A stretch of 64,000 bases of DNA from Rodentibacter sp901420285 (GCF_041734645.1 NZ_CP162010.1:124001-188000), one strand, 5' to 3'. Counted from the stretch's first letter, positions 8,665 to 18,162 are shown. Notes: generated by a model from the sequence alone, not told the origin. Numbers and translations are program-made.

Positions 8665-9177
8665 TTAATGTTGCATTTCTTTCGTTTCTTCGGCAGGCGC
8701 GTTTTCAGCTTCTTGCTGGCGAGTCATATACTCAATGAATAGCGCATCAAAGTTTACCGGGGAAAGATTTAATGCCGGGAAGGTTCCGCGATTTACTAAA
8801 CTCGACACTAATTCGCGTGCGTAAGGGAACAGTATGTTTGGACACTGCGAGGTTAGGCAATGCGCCATTTGTACATCTTCCAAGCCGCTGATGGTAAACA
8901 CGCCCGCTTGTTTGATTTCACAAATAAAAGCGAGATCACCGGATTCTTCCATGGTCGTTTCCACGGTCACGTGTAAGGTGACTTCATATAAATCATCGCC
9001 TAATTGTACGGTCTCGGTGTTTAAATCAAAGCCCAATTTAGGTTTCCATTCTTGGTGGAAAATATGCGGAAGATTCGGCGCTTCGAAAGACACATCTTTC
9101 ACGTAAATACGTTGAATTTGAAATACCGCTTGGGATTCTTCGGCGGCGACTTCAGGTTGTGGGTTTTGTTGTGACAT
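8665..9177 (-). CDS. secB: Protein-export chaperone SecB
   Basis: Cytoplasmic tetrameric chaperone that keeps precursor proteins unfolded and hands them to SecA. The 170-residue sequence carries the family's FQIQRIYVKDVSFEAPN start, the LTSQCPNILFPYAREL core and the SPVNFDALF segment. The acidic C-terminal tail (AEETKEMQH) matches the SecA-contacting tail of the family. It follows yibN by 11 bases in an operon conserved with E. coli, although grxC, which lies between them there, is absent here. Confidence 0.97.
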   Translation of the reverse strand: MSQQNPQPEVAAEESQAVFQIQRIYVKDVSFEAPNLPHIFHQEWKPKLGFDLNTETVQLGDDLYEVTLHVTVETTMEESGDLAFICEIKQAGVFTISGLEDVQMAHCLTSQCPNILFPYARELVSSLVNRGTFPALNLSPVNFDALFIEYMTRQQEAENAPAEETKEMQH

Positions 9178-9188
9178 AGTGTTAATCC

Positions 9189-9635
9189 TTATTTATGTTT
9201 TTTAACGATCGGTAAATTTGCGCCTGTCCAAGCCGAGATACCTTCTTTTAATACGTAAACTTTGTTAAATCCTTGTTTACTTAATAATGCGGCGGACGTC
9301 GATGCGTTCACACCGCTCGCATCCACTAAAATCAGTGCTTTTTCTTTGTGTTGCTCGATTTTTCCGAGGTTGGCGTTTTTGATGTCGCTCGGAAGTAGGT
9401 TGACGCTATTAATAATATGGCCGCGTTGGAATTCGTCCAATGTACGCAAATCCACCACCAAGGCGTCTTCGTTATTAATTAAACGAATTGCTTCGGAATA
9501 TTGAACGGTTTTGAATTTTTCGGTGGCGGATTTGAAATAGGCGTAAATTACCATGGCGAAAATCGCAACCCAAGAAACAGTCAGTAGGGTGTGTTTATGT
9601 GCAAATTCGATTGCGTCTGGCAGAAATTCTTGCAT
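9189..9635 (-). CDS. yibN: Membrane-anchored rhodanese-like protein YibN
   Basis: A 148-residue protein with one N-terminal transmembrane helix (about 15-33) and a cytoplasmic rhodanese domain (LVVDLRTLDEFQRGHI, then the C-terminal KVYVLKEGISAWTGANLP). In catalytic rhodaneses a cysteine heads the loop after the fourth strand; here that region reads LVDASGVNASTSAA with no cysteine, so sulfur transfer is unlikely. E. coli YibN occupies the same position before secB. It heads the operon running to the aroE-like gene. Function is unknown; a link to envelope biogenesis is inferred from the neighbours. Confidence 0.87.
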   Translation of the reverse strand: MQEFLPDAIEFAHKHTLLTVSWVAIFAMVIYAYFKSATEKFKTVQYSEAIRLINNEDALVVDLRTLDEFQRGHIINSVNLLPSDIKNANLGKIEQHKEKALILVDASGVNASTSAALLSKQGFNKVYVLKEGISAWTGANLPIVKKHK

Positions 9636-9986
9636 TGTCGTCTCAATAATTTAAGTTGATTAATGTTCGGCTGAAAGAAGGCTTAAGTATAACCGTACTT
9701 GAGCTATCTTTCAAAAAAATTCTTATCGGTGATGAGGTGAATAAAGAAGAAAACGGCTTTTCCTCCAACGCCTCGGCGAGATCCTCTGTGAGCACCGCAT
9801 TGGGGCCTTGAAAACCGTTATAGAATCTTGTGGGAAGCGCATTTTATCCCGTAAGTGCAATCAATCATAATTTTAACGATAACACAGATTATTTCGCGGA
9901 TATTTATTGATCTAGGTTATAGATTTGCAAATTTTTTATTGCTAGTATGGCCACGATTTAACATTTGATAATAACTGGAGAAAATT
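9636..9986 (+). promoter_or_regulatory. dcuB upstream region with possible FNR-type promoter
   Basis: This 351-base divergent gap holds no gene. TTGATCTAGGTTAT at 9907-9920 has one perfect FNR half-site (TTGAT) and a poor second half (GTTAT for ATCAA). A candidate -10, TAGTAT, lies at 9943-9948; a start near 9955 would centre the site at about -41.5, the class II activation position. E. coli dcuB is FNR-dependent. A single CACCGCATT motif core is at 9793-9801. Confidence 0.4.
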
Positions 9987-11288
9987 ATGATTTGGGTTCA
10001 ACTTTTAGTCGTCCTGCTTTTTATTTACCTTGGCGCCAGATTAGGCGGTATCGGTATCGGTTTTATGGGCGGTATGGGCGTTGTAGCGCTTTCCCTCCTC
10101 GGTTTAAAACCGGGGGCGATTCCGTTTGACGTGATTTCCGTGATTATGTCCGTAATCATGGCGATTGCCGCGATGCAAGTGGCGGGCGGAATGGATTTCT
10201 TAGTAAAATTAGCCGAGAAAATTTTACGTAAAAATCCGAAATACATTACGTTCCTCGCACCAACTGTGACTTATTTTATGACTGTATTGGCCGGTACCGG
10301 TCACACTGCATTTTCAACTTTACCGGTGATTGCGGAAGTGGCGAAAGAACAAGGTATTCGTCCTTCCCGTCCGCTTTCCATTGCTGTCATCGCTTCACAA
10401 ATTGCGATTACCGCATCACCGATTTCCGCGGCGGTAGTTTTCCTTTCGGCGGAACTTGAGAAAAACTTCGGGTTAAGCTACCTACAATTGTTAGGCATTT
10501 GGATCCCGACCACTTATGCGGCTTGTATGGTTACTGCGGTGATTTGTAACTTCTTAGGCAAAGACTTAAAAGTTGATGAAGTTTACCAAGATCGTTTAGC
10601 CAAAGGCTTAATCACTATGCGCGGCGAAATGCAAATCGACATTAAACCTTACGCGAAGCGCTCGGTAATGATTTTCGTATTCGCGATTTTGGTGGTGATG
10701 CTTTATGCGACGGCAATTAGTAAAACTGTGGGTTTAATCGAAAATCCGATTCTTTCTCGCGATAATGCCATCATCTCTTTTATGTTAGCCACCGCGGCAA
10801 TCATCACAATGGCATGTAAAGTAGATACTGCTAATATTACCAATGCGGCCACCTTTAAATCAGGGATGTCTGCGGTTATTTGCGTATTGGGCGTAGCATG
10901 GTTAGGTAATACTTTTGTGGAAGGTCACATTGATCAAATCAAAGCGGTATCTGCTGAATTCTTACAACAATATCCTTGGAGCTTAGCGGTTATCTTGTTC
11001 TTCGCAAGTACCTTACTTTACTCTCAAGCGGCAACCGCTAAAGCGTTATATCCGACCGCATTGTTATTAGGCGTTTCTCCTGAGGCCGCGATTGCAGCCT
11101 TTGCGGCGGTTTCTGCATTGTTCATTTTACCGACTTATCCGACTTTAATTGCTGCGGTAGAAATGGATGACACCGGTTCCACCCGTATCGGAAAATACGT
11201 ATTCAACCATCCTTTCTTGGTTCCGGGAGTGATTGCCATCGCTTTATCCGTGTTCTTTGGTTTCTTAATGGCTGGTGCGGTTTTGTAA
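9987..11288 (+). CDS. dcuB: Anaerobic C4-dicarboxylate transporter (DcuA/DcuB family)
   Basis: Inner-membrane carrier of 433 residues for fumarate, malate, aspartate and succinate, normally run as a fumarate:succinate antiporter during fumarate respiration. About ten to twelve hydrophobic helices are visible, with the family segments GGMDFLVKLAEKILRKNP and LAGTGHTAFSTLPVIAEVAKEQG near the N-terminus and LPTYPTLIAAVEMDDTGSTR near the C-terminus. It is a single-gene unit with a possible FNR promoter and a strong terminator. DcuB rather than DcuA is favoured by resemblance to the Haemophilus gene; the assignment between the two is not certain. Confidence 0.92.
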   Translation: MIWVQLLVVLLFIYLGARLGGIGIGFMGGMGVVALSLLGLKPGAIPFDVISVIMSVIMAIAAMQVAGGMDFLVKLAEKILRKNPKYITFLAPTVTYFMTVLAGTGHTAFSTLPVIAEVAKEQGIRPSRPLSIAVIASQIAITASPISAAVVFLSAELEKNFGLSYLQLLGIWIPTTYAACMVTAVICNFLGKDLKVDEVYQDRLAKGLITMRGEMQIDIKPYAKRSVMIFVFAILVVMLYATAISKTVGLIENPILSRDNAIISFMLATAAIITMACKVDTANITNAATFKSGMSAVICVLGVAWLGNTFVEGHIDQIKAVSAEFLQQYPWSLAVILFFASTLLYSQAATAKALYPTALLLGVSPEAAIAAFAAVSALFILPTYPTLIAAVEMDDTGSTRIGKYVFNHPFLVPGVIAIALSVFFGFLMAGAVL

Positions 11289-11307
11289 TACCTCATTAAA
11301 CGAATAG

Positions 11308-11343
11308 AAAAACCATCTTGTTCGCCGACAAGATGGTTTTTTC
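11308..11343 (+). terminator. Intrinsic terminator of dcuB
   Basis: AAAACCATCTTGT and ACAAGATGGTTTT pair around a TCGCCG loop and are followed by a run of T, about 20 bases after the dcuB stop. The symmetric A/T flanks make it a strong terminator. Confidence 0.9.
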
Positions 11344-11403
11344 ATGGGAAACTTTTGACTTGAACGTCGCTCTAAAAGGCGACTTTTAATTTAAGGATAA
11401 TCA

Positions 11404-12039
11404 ATGAAATTTATCAAACTCCTTTTTGCCCTCTGTATTGCCTACATCCCGACCGCACATTCTGTTGTTGATTACAACATCAAATACAGTTCAAACTACT
11501 TAATGCCCGCTTACGTACATTTCAATGCGGACGGCGTACAATATTTTATCAACGCAAAAATCAATATTCCGCTTTACAATATCGTATTTTCGTCACGCGG
11601 TTCACAAACTGAAAATCAATTTAAAATGGTGAATTATCAAGATGTTCGCAACGGCAAACCTTATGCAGTATCCAAAATTTCACCGACCACCATCGAATAC
11701 GGCAAAGTGAAAAACGGTCTGGAAAGCGAGCCATTAACATTACCGACCTTTGATTTATTCACCATGGCGTTTCAATTAAGTTACTACGACAAGTTACCGA
11801 ATAGCTTCCAAATTACTAATGGCAAAAAACTGTATCCGATGGAAAACGTGCGCTTGAATAAAAGCGAAAAGCAGACGACATACCGCAAGCAAACCGTCAC
11901 GGAAATTACCTACACGTTCAAAACCGGTAACAAAGATATTATGGTGAAAAAATTTGCCGGCGAGCAATTCCCGCGCTATATCAAATACAGCCGAGACGGC
12001 GATGATTACGAATTGGAATTTAGCGAATTTGTAAATTGA
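11404..12039 (+). CDS. Exported DUF3108-like protein
   Basis: A 211-residue protein with a Sec signal peptide of about 20 residues (MKFIKLLFALCIAYIPTAHS). The mature part is beta-rich and matches the layout of periplasmic DUF3108 proteins: a short YNIKYSS strand, the central TFDLFTMAFQL segment, and C-terminal TYTFKTGN and PRYIKYSRDGDDYELEF strands. No enzymatic motif is visible and function is unknown. It lies alone between dcuB and the selenocysteine cluster, ending in a motif-pair hairpin. Confidence 0.75.
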   Translation: MKFIKLLFALCIAYIPTAHSVVDYNIKYSSNYLMPAYVHFNADGVQYFINAKINIPLYNIVFSSRGSQTENQFKMVNYQDVRNGKPYAVSKISPTTIEYGKVKNGLESEPLTLPTFDLFTMAFQLSYYDKLPNSFQITNGKKLYPMENVRLNKSEKQTTYRKQTVTEITYTFKTGNKDIMVKKFAGEQFPRYIKYSRDGDDYELEFSEFVN

Positions 12040-12047
12040 GATCACCA

Positions 12048-12087
12048 AATAGCACCGCATTGAAAGCGCTCAATGCGGTGCTATTTT
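12048..12087. terminator. Motif-pair hairpin between the DUF3108-like gene and selC
   Basis: AAATAGCACCGCATTG (12047-12062) and CAATGCGGTGCTATTT (12071-12086) form a perfect 16-base stem with an 8-base loop. A-rich and T-rich flanks allow termination in both directions, which suits the convergent gene and tRNA. Confidence 0.82.
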
Positions 12088-12185
12088 GAAAGGTAACGTT
12101 GTTTTTTGTTTTGGTGGTGTGGATTTGGGGGACGACGCGCCGCTTTTTTAGGCCGAAAGAAACTTTTGATAAAGCACTTGATAAT

Positions 12186-12280
12186 TGGCGGAAGGGAATG
12201 GGAGTCGAACCCACCCGGGAACGCTGGCGTCCCCAACAGGATTTGAAGTCCTGCCACCTCACCGGAGATGACGCCCTTCC
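12186..12280 (-). tRNA. selC: Selenocysteine tRNA (anticodon TCA)
   Basis: A 95-base tRNA on the minus strand with encoded CCA, the same length as E. coli selC. The 8-base acceptor stem begins GGAAGGGC. The long D-stem region (TCTCCGGTGAGG), the anticodon loop ACTTCAAAT with TCA, a long variable arm and the GGTTCGACTCCC T-arm are all present. It reads UGA as selenocysteine after SelA converts its serine charge. It lies divergently upstream of selA-selB, so the tRNA and two of its partner genes are together. Confidence 0.97.
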
Positions 12281-12400
12281 GCGGTTGAAATTGCGGTTAC
12301 TTTAGCGTAAATTACGGGGCATTTCAATGTCTTTCAGATTTCAATGTTTTTCAAATTTCAATATTTTTTAAATTTTAATGTCTTTTAAACGAGCCTCAAG

Positions 12401-13786
12401 ATGACCGCACTTTTTCAACAATTGCCTTCCGTTGATAAACTTCTCAAAATGCCGCAAGGCGAACAACTCATTAGTGAATTCGGGCATAGCGCTGTGGTGG
12501 TGGCTTGTCGCACATTATTAGTGCAAGCCCGTCAATTTATTCAGCAACATCAACAATTACCAACAAATTTCTTGGATTTTGAGCGCACTTTTGCCGCACT
12601 GCAACAATATTTGCAGCAACAAAATCAAGTACAAATCAAAGCCGTACATAATCTTACCGGCACGGTTTTGCACACTAATCTCGGTCGCGCTCTTTGGTCG
12701 GAAGAGTCACAACAGGCAGCGCTTGCCGCAATGCGACAAAACGTAGCATTGGAATATGATTTGGATGAGGGGAAACGCAGTCACCGCGATAACTACATCA
12801 GCGAATTGCTATGCCGTTTAACCGGTGCACAAGCTGCTTGCGTAGTGAATAATAATGCGGCGGCGGTGTTATTGATGCTGGCGACTTTTGCGCAAGGTAA
12901 AGAAGTGATTATTTCGCGCGGCGAACTGATTGAAATTGGTGGTGCATTCCGCATTCCGGACATTATGGCACAAGCCGGTTGCCGGCTGGTGGAAGTAGGT
13001 ACAACTAATCGCACACATTTGAACGATTATCGCAACGCAATTAATGAAAATACCGCCTTTTTGATGAAAGTTCACAGCAGTAACTATCAAATTTGCGGTT
13101 TTACCTCAGCAGTTTCCGAAGCGGAGTTGGCGGAACTCGGGCGGGAAATGAATGTGCCGGTCATAACCGATTTAGGTAGTGGTGCGTTGATGGATTTGAG
13201 TCGATACGGTTTGCCGAAAGAACCTACGGTGCAAGAAAAAGTGGCGCAGGGCGTGGATTTGGTGTCATTCTCGGGCGATAAATTGCTCGGTGGTGTGCAG
13301 GCGGGCATTATTGTTGGTAAAAAAGCTTGGATAGAGCGATTGCAAGCTCATCCGCTAAAACGCGTGTTGCGTTGCGACAAAGTGATTTTAGCGGGGTTGG
13401 AAGCTACTTTACGCTTATATTTGAATCCGGAAAAACTCAGTGAACGCTTGCCGACTTTGCGTTTGCTGACAAAATCTGTCGAACAATTGCGTGCCGATGC
13501 CGAACGCTTAAAAGCCCGCTTGGAATCCCGTTTAAATGCAGATTTTCAGCTTCAAATTGAAGATAGTTTGGCGCAAATCGGCAGCGGCTCGCAGCCGATG
13601 GAACGCGTTCCTTCTGTCGCGGTGACGCTTTCTGAAAAAACGCCACAAAAACTGAGCGCACTTTCTACACGTTTTAAACAGCTTTCCCAACCAATTATCG
13701 GACGTATGGAAAACGGCAAACTGTGGCTGGATTTGCGCAGCGTGGCGGATATTGAAACTCTTTTGAATACGGTAGACGAACTATGA
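12401..13786 (+). CDS. selA: L-seryl-tRNA(Sec) selenium transferase
   Basis: Pyridoxal-phosphate enzyme that converts seryl-tRNA(Sec) to selenocysteinyl-tRNA using selenophosphate; it works as a decamer. The 461 residues include the N-terminal RLPSVDKLL-like region (PSVDKLLKMPQGEQL), the NLTGTVLHTNLGRA segment, and the cofactor lysine in FSGDKLLGGVQAG near residue 295. Its TGA overlaps the selB ATG (ATGA), so the two are translationally coupled. An AAGTGCGGT-type site lies at the start codon (12405-12413). Confidence 0.97.
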   Translation: MTALFQQLPSVDKLLKMPQGEQLISEFGHSAVVVACRTLLVQARQFIQQHQQLPTNFLDFERTFAALQQYLQQQNQVQIKAVHNLTGTVLHTNLGRALWSEESQQAALAAMRQNVALEYDLDEGKRSHRDNYISELLCRLTGAQAACVVNNNAAAVLLMLATFAQGKEVIISRGELIEIGGAFRIPDIMAQAGCRLVEVGTTNRTHLNDYRNAINENTAFLMKVHSSNYQICGFTSAVSEAELAELGREMNVPVITDLGSGALMDLSRYGLPKEPTVQEKVAQGVDLVSFSGDKLLGGVQAGIIVGKKAWIERLQAHPLKRVLRCDKVILAGLEATLRLYLNPEKLSERLPTLRLLTKSVEQLRADAERLKARLESRLNADFQLQIEDSLAQIGSGSQPMERVPSVAVTLSEKTPQKLSALSTRFKQLSQPIIGRMENGKLWLDLRSVADIETLLNTVDEL

Positions 13787-15642
13787 TTATTGTCACTTCA
13801 GGCCATGTCGATCACGGTAAAACCGCGCTGTTAAAAGCGCTCACAGGTACCAGTACGGCGCATTTGCCGGAAGAAAAAAAGCGCGGTATGACCATTGATC
13901 TAGGTTATGCCTATCTTCCATTGGCAGAAAAAGTGCTCGGTTTTATTGATGTGCCGGGACACGAAAAATTTTTATCGAATATGCTGGCAGGTCTTGGCGG
14001 TGTGCATTACGCAATGTTAATTGTGGCGGCAGACGAAGGCATTGCGGCGCAAACTAAGGAACATTTGGCGATTTTGCGTCAGTTACAATTTCACGAAATC
14101 ATGGTGGTGCTTACCAAAGCAGATCGTGCAAACTCGCAACAAATCAATGCATTAATCCAACAAATCAAACAAAATTATGATTTTTTATGCAAGGCAAATT
14201 ATTTTGTGACCTCGGCCGAAACCGGTCAAGGCATTGCCGAATTGCGTGATTATTTGCAGAAGTTGCCGGAATTGGCTGATACGAATAAGCCGTTTCGTTA
14301 CGCCATCGATCGTGTATTTAGTGTGAAAGGAGCGGGCGCGGTAGTTACCGGCACCGCATTCGCAGGCGCGGTGAGCGTGGATGATGAGCTTTATCTTTCT
14401 TCGGGGCAAAAAGTGCGTGTGAAAGCCATTCATGCGCAAAACACGCCGAGCGAACAAGGATTGGCCGGACAACGTTTAGCGTTAAATTTGAATGCGGATC
14501 TGGCTCGTACACCGATAACACGCGGTGATTGGTTATTGCAAGAGGAACCGCTACCGCCGACAGATCGTCTCACTGTGGAAATTTGGGCGGAGACCGCATT
14601 GAACGAAAGCCAGCCTGTACACGTTTATCACGGCGCCGCTCGCACGACAGGCAAACTAACCTTGCTCAAAGGCAAAAATGTGGCGAAGAATGACCGCACT
14701 TTAGCGGAAATAATGTTGGATTCGCCGTTGTTCCTCGCGTTCGATGATAGACTCATTTTGCGCAGCGGCGATGCAAAAAGTTTAATTGCCGGCGCACGCG
14801 TGCTGGAAATTAATTCACCGAAACGCCATAAACGCACCGAAGCGCGTTTAACCTTCCTCGGCCATTTAGCCATGGCACAAAATGCCTCGCAACGCCTTGC
14901 GCTAAGCTTGCAACATAATGCCGTCGCGGCACGTCAATTAATGTGGTTGGAACAACTAAATGCCGTGCAACTGGACGAGATGCTCTTTCAATGCGGTGCT
15001 GTTCGGTATCAAGACTGGTGTTTTAGCGCTGATTATGTGCAAGAAAAAACGCAGCAAATTGTCACCGCACTTTCCCTTTATCACGCGCAGCACAATGATC
15101 AACTCGGCGTTAGTAAAGCGCGGCTTTATCGTATGGCGGCGCTGAATCAACCGGAAAAGCTGATTAATCATTTTATTGATGACATGCTAGATAATGGCAG
15201 CTTGCAGCAAACGCGCGGTTGGCTGCATTTACCCGAACATAAAATTGAGTTTAGCAGCGAAGAACAAGCGCGCTGGGCGGATGTGTTAAATGAATTTGAA
15301 AAAGCTGATGGGCAAGCCATTTGGGTACGTGATATGGCGAATGCGTTAGCGACGGATGAAACCGTGATGCGTAATTTTATGTATAAAGCGGGAAAACTTG
15401 GCTATCTTACGCCGATTGTAAAAGATCGTTTTTTCTTGACGGAAACGGTTTATGCTTATGCGCGTTTGATTAAACAAATCGCTGAACAAGAAGGCAAAGC
15501 TTCGGTAAATGAGGTGCGTGACCGTTTGAACTTCGGGCGTAAATTGACGGTGCAATTGATGGAATACTTTGATCGTGTCGGTTTTTTACGGCGAAAAGGC
15601 AACGATCATATTTTGCGTGATAAAAATGTATTTGATTTATAA
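13783..15642 (+). CDS. selB: Selenocysteine-specific elongation factor
   Basis: GTP-binding factor that carries Sec-tRNA to the ribosome and binds the SECIS hairpin in selenoprotein mRNAs. The 619 residues show the G-domain motifs GHVDHGKT (7-14), DVPGHE (56-61) and TKAD near 111, followed by EF-Tu-like domains and four C-terminal winged-helix repeats that bind SECIS; the last reads VNEVRDRLNFGRKLTVQLMEY. No selenoprotein gene is in this window, so its clients (formate dehydrogenases, possibly SelD) must be elsewhere. Several motif copies, both CACCGCATT and ACCGCACTT, fall inside it. Confidence 0.97.
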   Translation: MIIVTSGHVDHGKTALLKALTGTSTAHLPEEKKRGMTIDLGYAYLPLAEKVLGFIDVPGHEKFLSNMLAGLGGVHYAMLIVAADEGIAAQTKEHLAILRQLQFHEIMVVLTKADRANSQQINALIQQIKQNYDFLCKANYFVTSAETGQGIAELRDYLQKLPELADTNKPFRYAIDRVFSVKGAGAVVTGTAFAGAVSVDDELYLSSGQKVRVKAIHAQNTPSEQGLAGQRLALNLNADLARTPITRGDWLLQEEPLPPTDRLTVEIWAETALNESQPVHVYHGAARTTGKLTLLKGKNVAKNDRTLAEIMLDSPLFLAFDDRLILRSGDAKSLIAGARVLEINSPKRHKRTEARLTFLGHLAMAQNASQRLALSLQHNAVAARQLMWLEQLNAVQLDEMLFQCGAVRYQDWCFSADYVQEKTQQIVTALSLYHAQHNDQLGVSKARLYRMAALNQPEKLINHFIDDMLDNGSLQQTRGWLHLPEHKIEFSSEEQARWADVLNEFEKADGQAIWVRDMANALATDETVMRNFMYKAGKLGYLTPIVKDRFFLTETVYAYARLIKQIAEQEGKASVNEVRDRLNFGRKLTVQLMEYFDRVGFLRRKGNDHILRDKNVFDL

Positions 15643-15650
15643 GGAAAAAT

Positions 15651-16550
15651 ATGAAAAGCAAATTAATTTCCGCGCTGATTCTGAGCGTTCTTCTTACCGC
15701 CGGTTGCCAAGACAAAGAGTCGCAAGCCCAAATAGATGAACTTAATCGAACCGTCTCGCAATTAACAGAGCAGAACAAACGGCTTGAGATGGATTTATCG
15801 GTACAAAAAATGCGCGCGGATAATCTTATTCCGAGCATTTTTGCGGAAGAAGAGGTGGTATTCCAAAAATCCGAAACGATTAATTATCCAAAATCAAAGG
15901 AATATGCACCGGAGGAAGGCAAGATTGAGTATTCCGTTTCAACTTTAAAGACCAATGCGGATTGGTTAAATGCTTTGTTGTGGGCAGAGTTGACGCGTGA
16001 AAACGGCAACGTGCCGACTCGCGAGGAATTCGTTGCAGCATATCAAAAACAGTTGGACGACACCAAAAAAGAAATGCTCGAAATACCAAGTATCGGTTAC
16101 GAGGATAAGCGCTGGGTCGATTTTATCGGCCAGAGGGAAAAATTGGCGACGTTTGCCATCGGCTATTACGGTTTTAGCGGCGGCGCTCATGGCATGGGCG
16201 GAAAACGGTATTTCACGTTAGATATGACGACCCATCGAATTTTGCAATTAACCGATTTATTCGATGCAAATGTCTTGTCAAAAATTAAAGCATTATTGTG
16301 GGAGGTTTATATCCGTAATGGCGAAGTGAAAGACGATGAGACTTTTGTCGGTAAACAAGATTTTAATGTTTCCGATAATTTTTATTTGGATTTCAATGGC
16401 GTGCATTTTATTTACGGGGCGTATGAAATCGCCCCTTACGCCGCCGGCGAGCAGGATTTAACCTTAGGTTGGTGGCAATTGGAAGACTTATTAAAGGCCT
16501 CTTTTAAACAGCAAAATTATGTGAAGCTCGTCTCGGAAGCGAACGAATGA
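15651..16550 (+). CDS. Lipoprotein with DUF3298-type domain
   Basis: A 299-residue predicted lipoprotein: signal MKSKLISALILSVLLTAGC with lipidation at Cys19, then a short coiled coil (about 25-55, rich in Glu, Gln and Leu). The C-terminal half fits the DUF3298 (RsiV-like) family, with GYYGFSGGAHGMGGKRYFTLD, LTDLFD, and NFYLDFNGVHFIYGAYEIAPYAAG. Proteins of this kind sit in the envelope; some bind lysozyme or act as anti-sigma factors, but no such role can be claimed here. It begins 8 bases after selB and may be co-transcribed, which looks incidental. Confidence 0.8.
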   Translation: MKSKLISALILSVLLTAGCQDKESQAQIDELNRTVSQLTEQNKRLEMDLSVQKMRADNLIPSIFAEEEVVFQKSETINYPKSKEYAPEEGKIEYSVSTLKTNADWLNALLWAELTRENGNVPTREEFVAAYQKQLDDTKKEMLEIPSIGYEDKRWVDFIGQREKLATFAIGYYGFSGGAHGMGGKRYFTLDMTTHRILQLTDLFDANVLSKIKALLWEVYIRNGEVKDDETFVGKQDFNVSDNFYLDFNGVHFIYGAYEIAPYAAGEQDLTLGWWQLEDLLKASFKQQNYVKLVSEANE

Positions 16551-16554
16551 GGCT

Positions 16555-16567
16555 TCAATGCGGTGCT
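16555..16567 (+). repeat. Single CAATGCGGTGCT motif after the DUF3298 lipoprotein
   Basis: One unpaired full copy lies just past the stop codon at 16550. The rest of the 154-base gap before the transporter has no visible structure beyond a GGAGGA ribosome site. Confidence 0.6.
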
Positions 16568-16704
16568 CAAAACGAAGTTCGGTAATCGCCTTTTTTAAGG
16601 AAATCATCAATTGGCGCTTTGTGAATTTATTTTTCAGGTGCATAATGCGAAAGGTAACTTAAGCTTACTCATTTTTCGTTATTTTTATTTGGAGGAGGAC
16701 CGCA

Positions 16705-18162
16705 ATGTCAGATGCTAAAGCGCCTGCCGTGGAAGTCAAATTAGGCTTTCAGTGGCAAGGGTTGTTGATTTCAATTTTGGTAGGATTGGGAATTTATTTG
16801 GTTCCCGTTCCGGAAGGTCTGACGCCACGCGCGTGGGGTATGTTCGCGTTATTTGTGGCGACCATTGTGGCGATTATCGCCAAAGCCATGCCGATGGGCG
16901 CGGCGACCTTGGTGGCTTTGGTGATTAGCGGCTTAACCGGTTTAACGCCGATTAAAGCCGGCAAAGACGAAGTGGCAATGTTGTCCGGTTTTTCCAACGC
17001 GACCATTTGGCTTATCGGTATTGCGATGTTTTTATCTCGTGCGGTGATTAAAACCGGTTTGGGTAAACGAATCGCGCTTTATTTCGTCGCGCGTTTTGGT
17101 AAACGCATGATGGGCGTTGCTTACGGGGTGGCGCTGGCGGATTTAGTAATCGGTCCGGGTATTCCTTCCGCCTCTGCACGCGGGGGCGGTATTATGTACC
17201 CGATTATGCAATCTATCGCCGATACGTACGATTCCAAGCCGGGGCCGACGGCGCGGCGCGCGGGGGCGTTTTTAGCCATTGCCGTTTCACAAATCGATAC
17301 GATTATTTGCACTATGTTCTTAACCGCCATGGCGGGCAACCCGCTCATCGCTGAATTGGCGAAGGGGCAAGGTGTAGAAATTACTTGGACGACATGGTTT
17401 ATCGGCGCTATCGTGCCGGGCATTGTGAGTTTAATTCTGTTGCCTTATTTAGTTTATTTAATTTATCCACCGGAACTAAAAGACACACCGAAAATGGCGG
17501 AAATGGCAAAAAGCGAATTAAAAGCGATGGGACCGATGTCCAGTGCGGAAATTATTTTGGCACTTGATTTCTTATTGTTATTAGTGCTTTGGACGGTGGG
17601 CGATTTAATGTTCGGCATTTCTGCCACGACGTCCGCTTTTATCGGTTTGTTGATTTTATTGCTTAGCAATATTATGAGTTGGAAAAATATCGTGGCGGAA
17701 ACCACTGCGTGGGACACTATGTTCTGGTTTGCGGTATTGGTGATGATGGCGAACGCATTGAACAAATACGGCACTATCACATGGGTTTCGTCGCACATTT
17801 CCAACTATGTGGGCGTGTTTGATTGGCCGATTGCATTCACTATTTTGGTATTGGTGTATTTCTACACTCGCTATTTCTTCGCTTCTGCAATGGCACATAT
17901 TTCCGCCATGTACTTAGCGTTCTTGGCCGCGGCCATTGCGGTCGGTACACCGCCGATGATCGCAGCCATTGGTTTGGGTTATACGTCTACGCTTTCCATG
18001 AGTCTGACTCAATACGCGGGCGGCCCGGGACCGGCATTATTTGGCTCCGGTTATAACACCACCGGTCAATGGTGGGGCGTGAGTTTTATCGCGTCAATTT
18101 TCTCATTGATTATTTGGTTCGTAGTCGGTGGACTTTGGATGAAATTACTCGGTTGGTGGTAA
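16705..18162 (+). CDS. DASS/SLC13-family dicarboxylate or anion transporter
   Basis: A 485-residue inner-membrane carrier with about 12 to 14 helices. It belongs to the divalent anion:sodium symporter family (CitT, TtdT, YbhI and plant 2-oxoglutarate/malate translocators). The family signature is the repeated substrate region near SNATIWLIGIAMFLSRAV and IGPGIPSASARGGGIMYPI in the first half, and FFASAMAHISAMYLAFL with GYTSTLSMSLTQYAGGPGP in the second. The strong GGAGGAGG ribosome site suggests good translation. Substrate (citrate, tartrate, succinate or malate) cannot be told from sequence. Confidence 0.85.
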   Translation: MSDAKAPAVEVKLGFQWQGLLISILVGLGIYLVPVPEGLTPRAWGMFALFVATIVAIIAKAMPMGAATLVALVISGLTGLTPIKAGKDEVAMLSGFSNATIWLIGIAMFLSRAVIKTGLGKRIALYFVARFGKRMMGVAYGVALADLVIGPGIPSASARGGGIMYPIMQSIADTYDSKPGPTARRAGAFLAIAVSQIDTIICTMFLTAMAGNPLIAELAKGQGVEITWTTWFIGAIVPGIVSLILLPYLVYLIYPPELKDTPKMAEMAKSELKAMGPMSSAEIILALDFLLLLVLWTVGDLMFGISATTSAFIGLLILLLSNIMSWKNIVAETTAWDTMFWFAVLVMMANALNKYGTITWVSSHISNYVGVFDWPIAFTILVLVYFYTRYFFASAMAHISAMYLAFLAAAIAVGTPPMIAAIGLGYTSTLSMSLTQYAGGPGPALFGSGYNTTGQWWGVSFIASIFSLIIWFVVGGLWMKLLGWW

